The notes beneath the pieces were generated by a model that had not been told where the DNA came from, did no database searches, and saw nothing but the letters and a program-made list of their open reading frames with translations. A stretch of DNA of 64,000 nucleotides from the NCBI GenBank assembly GCA_035293945.1, contig DATGLV010000002.1:124001-188000 (forward strand), given 5' to 3'. This stretch comes from VAZQ01 sp035293945. GTDB taxonomy: Bacteria > Pseudomonadota > Alphaproteobacteria > Rhizobiales > Xanthobacteraceae. Of the stretch, positions 58,166-64,000 are shown in pieces. A program made the translations under genes and the position numbers. The number at the start of each line of letters is the position of its first letter. Positions within the stretch are counted from its first letter, which is position 1.

Positions 58166-59009
58166 TTTTTTTAAGTGGGTGATGGCCGGCTTCCGAGGCC
58201 ATTGGCTGGTTTTGAGAACCACGGTGGCCGGATTTTGCGATCCACGCCTATATCCGTCCCATCACCGACTACGGCTTTCCAGGCGTCGGTGGCTGAGAGA
58301 CCAGTTGCGCTCCCGCCTGTAAGGCAACAGGGAGTGCGGCTATGCATCGTCCGTTTCAACTCGACTCGAACACCACCAGGCGGATCGCCCCCCGCCTGCG
58401 ATAAGATGTGTGACACAGTATGCAAAACATACGATGTCATCGCGGAGTCGCGCGAAGTGCTGGCGCGAATAGAGGCGATGGTGGCGAGCGACCCGTTCCT
58501 TCGCGCACGCTTGGCCGCATCAGTTGGCGGCCCCATCCCTATAACTCATCTTGAGGCTGCTCCCATATCAACCGCCTCAGTTGATGGGCATCGATTCTCG
58601 ATCGCATCTTCATCGACGAATGTATTTGATGATCACTGCGCCGTCTCCAGCAACGCATCCATAGATGAACCCCGCGCGCACCGATCTCGGCTGGAACTGA
58701 CAACCACCGTTTGCGCAGTCCCCTGCATTGGGCCTCTTCCCAGCAATGCCAACATCAGTGCCGGTAAAGCTTGCTTCGCTCTGTGCCGAGCGCAGCGCCC
58801 CACTTCGCTTGCTCCCGTGTCCGGTAAACCTGCTTATCCGCGCGTCAGAAACGGCGCATCCGGAGGATGCGGTGAGGCTACCACGGCCTCAGCAAGCTCG
58901 GCTTCCGTAGTCTTCGCCAGCATCTTGGAGGTGCCGGCCGAGGCCCGCACCCTGGGAAGGTGCTGGCCCCTAGCCTCCCGCGGGGGGGGGATGTGCTATC
59001 CTGCCAGCC
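58166..59009. other. Region without a supported gene upstream of the small-protein stretch
   Basis: About 840 bp where open frames exist on both strands but none has a ribosome site, a recognisable family or convincing composition. A frame from ATG 58406 contains a helical stretch (VLARIEAMVASDPFLRARL) that could be a gene remnant. Two small palindromes lie side by side at 58407-58417 (TGTGTGACACA) and 58418-58432 (GTATG-CAAAA-CATAC). A run of ten G residues ends near 58991. Confidence 0.5.
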
Positions 59010-59225
59010 ATGGGAGACGATCAACCCGAAACCGAGTTAGAGATGGCGGCGCGGCATGTTGCCGAAGGGCGCCGCATAGTGGAGCGCCAGAAGGCTCGGA
59101 TTGCCAGGCTCAAGTTGGGCGGCCACCCAACGCTGGATCACGAGCAGACCCTGCAATTGTTCGAAAGCACCTTGCGCATCCTGGAAGAGCACGAACAGCA
59201 GCTTCTTGCCGAGCGCACGAAGTAG
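59010..59225 (+). CDS. Small charged helical protein
   Basis: A 71-residue protein rich in Glu, Arg and Leu: MGDDQPETELEMAARHVAEGRRIVERQKARIARL, then LFESTLRILEEHEQQLLAERTK. It probably forms two amphipathic helices. Similar short proteins of unknown role recur in rhizobial genomes. No good ribosome site precedes the ATG, which follows a G-rich tract. It is cytoplasmic with no neighbour that explains it. Confidence 0.6.
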   Translation: MGDDQPETELEMAARHVAEGRRIVERQKARIARLKLGGHPTLDHEQTLQLFESTLRILEEHEQQLLAERTK

Positions 59226-59392
59226 GCCGCCCCGGTTGGTGGCGTCATCACGCGCTGCTTTGCACGAGAGAGTGGCAGATGCGGATCGGCAGCAACGCGC
59301 TGACTGATCACACTCGCAAATTGCTGTGGTCATGCAGGCTTCCTCCTCTTATCTCTACGTCGGCGCGCACGCACATCGATCAAGGAGGCACT

Positions 59393-59653
59393 ATGAAGAG
59401 ACTCAAGATTTTGCTTGCACTTGCTCTCGCCATGGCCGTGGGCATCCTCGGCGCGACCTCACCTGCCTCAGCTTATACCGACCCTCGCTATTACCGGGGC
59501 GGCTTCGTGAAACCGTGCAGCCTGGATGGCGTCAATCCGGTCTACCATCCGGAGATTTTCGGCAATCCGATATTGGCTCGCGATGTCTATGGCTTCGTTC
59601 AGGCTCGCGACGGCAGCTGGCACGTCATTCCGAACTGCCGCCTCTACAACTGA
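59393..59653 (+). CDS. Small exported protein
   Basis: An 86-residue protein with a clear signal peptide (MKRLKILLALALAMAVGILGATSPASA, cut before YTDP) and a mature part of about 59 residues rich in aromatic residues (DPRYYRGGF, NPVYHPEIF) with two Cys (KPCSLDG, PNCRLYN) that may form a disulfide. A perfect AAGGAGG lies ahead of the ATG. It is probably periplasmic or secreted. No family function is recognised. Confidence 0.75.
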   Translation: MKRLKILLALALAMAVGILGATSPASAYTDPRYYRGGFVKPCSLDGVNPVYHPEIFGNPILARDVYGFVQARDGSWHVIPNCRLYN

Positions 59654-59862
59654 TCCACATCTGAGCATCAAGCGCGCACCGCTGCGCGCGCACCAAGCAA
59701 GAACGAGGCTCCGCCGGCCAGCTCGGCGGCTCACCGGCACCTCGATCTGCCTCGTAAACCACTGGGAAAATTTGGCTTTTGATTGCCCGCCAAAGGGGTG
59801 GCCATGGCTGTCACATATCTGTAAGGAGGGTATTTAGTTCCACACAAAAAGGGGGAGAGCGC

Positions 59863-60093
59863 GTGAAGAGCTTCACTGCCATCGTTCTTTTTCTTGGGTT
59901 ATCGACGACTATCGCGGGCGCGATGAGCATGCAGGATCTCGAGCCCTGCCGCCCGGCTGCCGAAAGGTACTGCGACCGCTCCGGCGGCATGACCTGGAGC
60001 AACCTGCTCCGTTGCGGCGCGACGCTTGCCGCGCACAGCTTTCGGGTCAGCAACAGTTGCCGGGAGGTATTGAGGCGCTACGGCCAATTGTAA
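59863..60093 (+). CDS. Small exported Cys-rich protein
   Basis: A 76-residue protein starting at GTG 59863, after GGGGGAGAG. The signal peptide (VKSFTAIVLFLGLSTTIAGA) leads to a mature part with four Cys residues: EPCRPAAERYCD, LLRCGATLA, NSCREVLRRYGQ. The spacing resembles the Cys-rich-repeat proteins found in rhizobia. A longer frame from 59779 would remove the signal peptide from the N-terminus and is rejected. It is the second exported small protein in a row. Confidence 0.7.
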   Translation: MKSFTAIVLFLGLSTTIAGAMSMQDLEPCRPAAERYCDRSGGMTWSNLLRCGATLAAHSFRVSNSCREVLRRYGQL

Positions 60094-60289
60094 GAAGCGC
60101 CTTACTCCCGTCATTTGGATCGCATTCCATCCGGGGGGAATTGGAATGCGATCTCGGTTTTTGATTTGTGCAAGTGGAGGAGCGTGTGCGCCGCCGCGGC
60201 ACTGGCGCGCGGGTTCTTCCGTCACATGGGCTTGCCGGCAAAAGATGCCTCAAGCGAGCACTCTTTAGCTTTGCGGGGGACGGGCGGGA

Positions 60290-60319
60290 CCCCGCATCGG
60301 AATACTTTCCGATGCGGGG
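60290..60319. repeat. Perfect 13-bp inverted repeat
   Basis: CCCCGCATCGGAA and its exact complement around TACT. It lacks a T-run on either side, so it may be a regulatory structure rather than a terminator. It precedes the gene at 60383. Confidence 0.55.
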
Positions 60320-60343
60320 AACCTTTCTTTCGGGCTCCGGGTT
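60318..60343 (+). promoter_or_regulatory. Weak EcfG-like promoter candidate
   Basis: GGAAC (60318-60322), 17 bases, GGTT (60340-60343): one mismatch from GGAAC-N17-CGTT, 39 bp before the gene at 60383. Confidence 0.3.
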
Positions 60344-60382
60344 CTGTGCTCCAAAAGCAAAAACCCGCCGGGAGATGCGCCC

Positions 60383-60607
60383 ATGGACTCGAAATTCCTG
60401 GATCCCTCAGAGAGGTTTCTGCGGTTTGCGGCAGAGTGCGAGGTCATGGCCAAGTTTACCCGCAGCCCCGAGAACAAGACCGTGTGGAACAGGATGGCGG
60501 AGCGCTGGGTGCGATGCGCGCGCCTCTATGAGCGCGCCGACTCCGCCGCACAGTCCGCCAGCGCCGCGCGTCGGCATCGAACCGCAGGCCATACCTCGGC
60601 CCATTGA
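60383..60607 (+). CDS. Small hypothetical protein
   Basis: A 74-residue protein (MDSKFLDPSERFLRFAAECEVMAKFTRSPENKTVWNRMAERW...), helical and charged in the first 50 residues, then Ala/Ser/His-rich. Proteins with this AAECEVMAKF...W.RMAERW pattern occur as short conserved hypotheticals in rhizobia. No membrane segment. A possible stress promoter and a hairpin lie just upstream. Function unknown. Confidence 0.55.
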   Translation: MDSKFLDPSERFLRFAAECEVMAKFTRSPENKTVWNRMAERWVRCARLYERADSAAQSASAARRHRTAGHTSAH

Positions 60608-60731
60608 CCGATTTCCCAGCCCCTCCCCGGCTGTCTCGCAGCGCAATGTGTGCGGCGCACAAAAAATTCTTGACTCCCGGTCAAATGCGTCCAAATGTTG
60701 GCGGGTTGCGCGTGGCTTTAGGGGAGCTTGG

Positions 60732-60935
60732 ATGCGCCAACAGAAGGTTGCATCTTCGCAGTTGCCGTCCTTGATCATGCCTTGCCCGGTGTGCACCGGA
60801 CGGCTTGTCTTCCGCACCATTATGCCGACCAAGCCGCCATCGGACCTCGAAGATTCGGTCTATGCCTGCGAGCGCTGCGAAACCCAAGTGATCCGCACCA
60901 CCTTCCGCAAGGCAGCAAAAATCGAGGCGGCTTGA
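60732..60935 (+). CDS. Small zinc-ribbon protein
   Basis: A 67-residue protein with a four-Cys zinc ribbon: MPCPVCTGRLVFR and VYACERCETQVIRTTFRK. GGGGAGC precedes the ATG at 60732; longer in-frame extensions are rejected because of this site. Such small ribbons often bind nucleic acid or proteins, but the target is unknown. It converges with the second Flp pilin gene. Confidence 0.65.
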   Translation: MRQQKVASSQLPSLIMPCPVCTGRLVFRTIMPTKPPSDLEDSVYACERCETQVIRTTFRKAAKIEAA

Positions 60936-60958
60936 GTCGTTTCAGACCTGCCAAGCCC

Positions 60959-61123
60959 CTATTTCAGGGCGGCCAGAACGCCGTTGAACAGTCCGCTCAC
61001 CGAGCTGCCCACTCCATTCACCACCGCCACGATGGCGACCGCCACACCCGCCGCAATCAGGGCGTATTCGATCGAGGTGGCGGCCGAGCTCGCCTGCCAG
61101 AAACGGATGAGACGCGCCGTCAT
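60959..61123 (-). CDS. Second orphan Flp/Fap-type pilin
   Basis: A 54-residue Flp pilin: MTARLIRFWQASSAATSIEYALIAAGVAVAIVAVVNGVG and a Gly/Ser/Ala-rich end. The conserved Glu-Tyr of the mature N-terminus is present. As in the pilin at 24.2 kb, the position before the expected cut is Ala instead of Gly. AAGGAGG precedes the ATG. No tad, cpa or prepilin peptidase gene is near, so assembly would depend on a distant locus. Confidence 0.82.
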   Translation of the reverse strand: MTARLIRFWQASSAATSIEYALIAAGVAVAIVAVVNGVGSSVSGLFNGVLAALK

Positions 61124-61684
61124 TCGTCCTCCTTGGGTCCTCCTTCGACCTCTTGGGGCCGCGCGAATGAGAGCTGCGGTTGTAATGAGCGGAAAATACG
61201 AACTTCTTAACGTGGATCCGGAAACTCGGCGAACTCGTCCACGGCGCCAGCCAAGCAGGCAAAAATGCATGGCTCGGCAGCAGCACCGCCCATCTTTGTT
61301 TGCAATCAAAACAATAGGCGGCGTGGTGCAGGATGCGCGGCCGATGCCGCCTGGCAGAATTATGCGGCCTGCGCAGAATAGAGGCGCCGCAGGTTCGATT
61401 GCACCTCAGAGCTTGTGAAAAGACACCCCGCCTCCGCTCACCCCCGCGCGGGGGTCCAGCTCTTGCGGCAAAGCACTGGGTTCGCGCTTCCGCGGGGACG
61501 AGCGGGAAATCGCGGCCGCGATTTCTTCACACGCTCTCTGTTGCATTTTCTGTGGCGAGACACGAACGAATCGGCAGCAGGAATCAAAAAACCCGGCGCA
61601 GGATGGGCGCCGGGTGCAAATCACCAGTTTCAATTTCACCAATGACCCGAGCGGGTGCGAATTGTCAAGGATGGATCGGGGCGC
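61124..61684. other. Intergenic region between pilin and coiled-coil genes
   Basis: About 560 bp without a convincing gene. It holds the palindrome ACCCCCGCGCGGGGGT (about 61439-61454) inside a GC-rich stretch that resembles a degenerate repeat, and a terminator for the minus-strand coiled-coil gene at 61586-61616. Confidence 0.55.
61586..61616 (-). terminator. Rho-independent terminator of the coiled-coil gene
   Basis: On the minus strand ACCCGGCGC, seven-base loop, GCGCCGGGT, then TTTTT. It lies about 70 bp after the stop codon. Confidence 0.75.
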
Positions 61685-62209
61685 TCAGGCCGCAGTCGGT
61701 TTGCGCGCCGGAACACGCCCGGCATCCAGAATTTGCGTCCGGATCGCGTGCTCGATCCGCTTGAGCGATTTTTCCGTCTCGGCGGCCCGCGTCTCGGCGG
61801 AGCGCGCCCGCTCGACCGCGGCGGCAAGCTGCGCCTCGAGCGCCGCGATCCGTGATTGCGCCCGTGCCACCGCCTTCTCGGCTGCCTCGGCGCGAGCGGT
61901 GGCCTCTGCGAGTTCGCCTTGCGCATGTCGCTGCTCGAGCTCGAGCGCGCGAATGCGGTCCTCGGCGATCTGCAGCTTCTCGATTGCCCGCTTGACCAGA
62001 TCCTCGGCCCGCGCCTCGATTTGGGCGGCACGATCCTGCACGCCGCGCACGACGTCGGCAGCCTGGTAGACGAGGTCGACCGCGTCGGCACCTTGATGCC
62101 GCGGCGCCGGGGCCAGGGCCGGTGAACCGCGGAAGCTCAAGACCTTGTCGTCGGGCGCAGTCGAAGCCTCGTTCAGGTGATTTCGCATGTGCTCCCGGAG
62201 CCACTGCAT
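61685..62209 (-). CDS. Coiled-coil protein
   Basis: A 174-residue, Ala/Glu/Arg-rich protein predicted to be one long coiled coil from about residue 45 to 160 (VYQAADVVRGVQDRAAQIEARAEDLVKRAIEKLQIAEDRI..., LEAQLAAAVERARSAETRAAETEKSLKRIE). The N-terminus (MQWLREHMRNHLNEAS) and C-terminus are short and polar. There is no signal or membrane segment. It may be a structural or scaffold protein; no family is recognised. Confidence 0.7.
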   Translation of the reverse strand: MQWLREHMRNHLNEASTAPDDKVLSFRGSPALAPAPRHQGADAVDLVYQAADVVRGVQDRAAQIEARAEDLVKRAIEKLQIAEDRIRALELEQRHAQGELAEATARAEAAEKAVARAQSRIAALEAQLAAAVERARSAETRAAETEKSLKRIEHAIRTQILDAGRVPARKPTAA

Positions 62210-62321
62210 ATGGTTCTCCGCCAGGTCAGGCTTTCCAATTCGTTAAGGCGGATACTGCCCACGCGATGGTAAACAAGCTCTTAAGTCGTCGTTGCGCCGC
62301 CGGTTGAAGCCAGCATCACAA

Positions 62322-62357
62322 TGAAAAGCCGCCCGGCTTTAAGCAGCCGGGCGGCTT
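62322..62357 (-). terminator. Terminator after the beta-propeller gene
   Basis: Perfect 13-bp stem (AAGCCGCCCGGCT and its complement) with a six-base loop; on the minus strand it is followed by TTCAT and overlaps a run of T residues. Confidence 0.75.
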
Positions 62358-62419
62358 CGAATTCTCGAGGAACGGTCCCTTCCCTCCCTACGTTCCGAGG
62401 AGGGTTGGGGTGCGGGCGA

Positions 62420-64000
62420 TCAGTCCGCCAGCGGATCCGGACGCATCTGGAAATGCACGACCTTGGGCAGGTTGCCCTTGCCGCCTTCCAGATGGAACGG
62501 CGTGCGGTTGCCGGTCGTGGTCCAAATGCCCCGTCCCTTCCAGCCGCCGTTCGGATCGTCGATGCGGCCGTCCATGCCCTTGGCATAGAAGCCCATCGGA
62601 TACGGCACGCGCATATTGATGAACTTGCCGTCGACCAGCGCCATGATGCTCTCGTTCTCGTTGCCGGTGGAGATCGGCACGTCCTTGCCGAGACCGAGCG
62701 TGTCATGCTGATCGACCCAGGTGCCGTAGCTCGCTTCGGCGCTGCCCGGATCGGTCACGTTGGAGAAGTTCGGGCCCGGATACGGGTAGAGCGTCCAGCC
62801 CTCGGGGCACTGATTTCCCGTCGCGGTCGGGCCGTTCAGCACCTTGCACTTGCGGCGGTCGAAGCTCGCGAGATGGCCCGAGGCGAGCGAGGTCCACACC
62901 ACGCCCTGGGTGTCGATGTTCATGACCCGCGGCGAATAGCCGGGCGCCGGGACGTTGTAGATTTCCGCGAGCGCGGTCGCGGGCGGATTGTCACCCGGAT
63001 CGAGGCGGATCATCGAGCCCGGATAGCCGAGCGAAGAGCCCCACACCGAATTGTCGGCCGGGCTCGGCGAGACGCCATAGAACGCGGCGTTGATGCGATG
63101 CTGCTTGGTCGGATCGACCGGCTGGTTCGGCTCGGTGTACGGACCCTCGCGCCTGCCCTTGCCATTGGTGTCGACGATCAGCGCCGTCCAACCTTGCGAC
63201 TTCTGCTCGTCGCCGGTCTCGCGGAACATCTTGGTGTTGAGCCAGCCCACCACATTGGCCTGCGGGCCGCCCGCGCTGGTCCACAACGTGTCGTTCTTGT
63301 CGTAGCCGAACTCAAGATGGTGGGTCGGGAAGCAAGTGTTGATCAGCGTGAACTTGCCGGTCTTGCGATCGAGCATGGCGAGCTGCCGGCCCGACGTGTT
63401 GAGCGGGAACTCCTTCGCCGACTCCAGATCCGAGCCCTTCTTGCAGAAGTCCGGATTGTTGTTGGGACGGATGCGCGCCGTGAACCACACATTGCCCTGC
63501 TCGTCGTACATCGGGTTGTGCACGACCGCCTGGCTGTCCCAGAGGCCGTTCGGCCCGTTATAGGGCGAGGGCGCGAGCATCGGATCGTCCTTGGTGCTCG
63601 GCGTCTTGGGATCGCGCACCGGGATCTTGACCTGGGTGACGGTGTTCTGCGCCGGGTTGAACTCGGGCAGGTTGTCGGTCGAGTTCTCGGTCGAGCCGAA
63701 CAGCGGCCCGTTGGCGTTGAGGGTCGGGTTGCGCCGGTCGGTCGAGATCGAGTCGTGCAGGTAGGCCGAGGGGCTCGCCCAATCCCACACGGTGACGACC
63801 ACGTTGCGCTCTTTGCCTTGCGGACGCTGCGGCTTCTGCGCCGGCAATTCGCCGGCGGCGATCCGGTCGGTCCAATCGCCGAACATCTTCAGGGCCGCGG
63901 TGGTACCCATGCGATCGAGATTGTTGATCATGTTGGTGGCGGCTTGGCCGGACTGGACGCGGCGCGTCCACGCCTCATAACCGCTCGAGAACGTGCCGAG
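62420..64000 (-). CDS. Vgb-like beta-propeller protein, N-terminus beyond the edge (partial)
   Basis: The C-terminal 526 residues of a larger protein; the frame is open to the window edge upstream of the internal Met at 63931. Blades of a streptogramin lyase-like (virginiamycin B lyase type) propeller appear as repeated segments: NPMYDEQGNVWFTARI, LAMLDRKTGKFTLI, FGYDKNDTLWTSAGG, PSPADNSVWGSSLGYPGSMIRLDPGDN, MNIDTQGVVWTSLASGHLASFD. Many homologues have a signal peptide and a longer N-terminal part, which cannot be checked here. The substrate is unknown. A good terminator follows. Confidence 0.75.
   Translation of the reverse strand, partial: LGTFSSGYEAWTRRVQSGQAATNMINNLDRMGTTAALKMFGDWTDRIAAGELPAQKPQRPQGKERNVVVTVWDWASPSAYLHDSISTDRRNPTLNANGPLFGSTENSTDNLPEFNPAQNTVTQVKIPVRDPKTPSTKDDPMLAPSPYNGPNGLWDSQAVVHNPMYDEQGNVWFTARIRPNNNPDFCKKGSDLESAKEFPLNTSGRQLAMLDRKTGKFTLINTCFPTHHLEFGYDKNDTLWTSAGGPQANVVGWLNTKMFRETGDEQKSQGWTALIVDTNGKGRREGPYTEPNQPVDPTKQHRINAAFYGVSPSPADNSVWGSSLGYPGSMIRLDPGDNPPATALAEIYNVPAPGYSPRVMNIDTQGVVWTSLASGHLASFDRRKCKVLNGPTATGNQCPEGWTLYPYPGPNFSNVTDPGSAEASYGTWVDQHDTLGLGKDVPISTGNENESIMALVDGKFINMRVPYPMGFYAKGMDGRIDDPNGGWKGRGIWTTTGNRTPFHLEGGKGNLPKVVHFQMRPDPLAD

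Noticed and set aside
58175..59392. A long open frame in phase with the exported protein at 59393
   Set aside because: Only the last 86 codons have a ribosome site, signal peptide and sensible composition. The upstream part looks random and would bury the signal peptide.
61333..61764. Plus-strand open frame of 143 codons
   Set aside because: It crosses the palindrome and terminator and overlaps the coiled-coil gene on the other strand.

Overview
The window comes from a high-GC alphaproteobacterium, most likely a Hyphomicrobiales (Rhizobiales) member close to Bradyrhizobium or Xanthobacteraceae. Support comes from a complete PhyR-NepR-EcfG general stress cassette, a GTTC-N7-GTTC SOS box upstream of recA, a DUF1476 (F1-ATPase zeta-type) gene, the rpe-purB-murI-rpsD / grxD-bolA-purL-purQ-purS-purC block, and dispersed palindromic intergenic repeats of the kind seen in that group. 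No rRNA, tRNA, CRISPR array, prophage or insertion sequence was recognised. The window looks like ordinary chromosome.

Layout. 1-3.0 kb: a molybdenum hydroxylase set (coxG, coxS, form-II coxL) that leaves the left edge. 3.2-5.4 kb: pcaB-like and pcaD beta-ketoadipate genes. 5.6-7.4 kb: a BLUF photoreceptor, a membrane protein and a flavin reductase. 7.5-11 kb: a YbdK-type carboxylate-amine ligase and the general stress cassette, with three EcfG-like promoters. 11.7-15.6 kb: a TPR protein, two divergent glycosyltransferases and a cytochrome b561. 15.7-20.9 kb: a TetR-controlled RND efflux operon with a 30-bp palindromic operator. 20.9-24.7 kb: a DUF1501/DUF1800 pair and an orphan Flp pilin. 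24.7-32.7 kb: an HpaB-type monooxygenase divergent from a MarR regulator, then a complete branched-chain amino acid type ABC operon with an extra DUF6867 membrane protein. 32.7-37.1 kb: CcdA, a P1/S58 peptidase, a polysaccharide deacetylase and a DadA-like oxidoreductase. 37.3-46.6 kb: housekeeping genes, including a purine operon interrupted by a secreted-type protein gene. 47-58 kb: a DUF1476 protein, an HpcH/HpaI aldolase, a TrmJ methyltransferase fused to a DUF559 domain, two unrelated isocitrate dehydrogenases in tandem, alaS and recA. 58-62 kb: a sparse stretch of very small, mostly secreted or zinc-ribbon proteins and a second orphan Flp pilin. 62.4-64 kb: a beta-propeller (Vgb-like) protein leaving the right edge.

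How the genes fit together. Several genes point to aromatic compound use: pcaB-like, pcaD, HpaB, flavin reductase, HpcH/HpaI aldolase, the form-II molybdenum hydroxylase and the Liv-type importer. They are spread over several units and their cooperation is inferred. NepR holds EcfG inactive until PhyR binds NepR, and the promoter sites suggest both cassette operons and the ligase gene belong to the regulon. No PhyR kinase is in the window.

No clear undescribed multi-gene system was found. The least explained items are the exported Cys-rich protein gene coupled to purS and purQ, the TrmJ-DUF559 fusion, the PcaB homologue lacking the superfamily signature, and the small-protein stretch at 59-61 kb.
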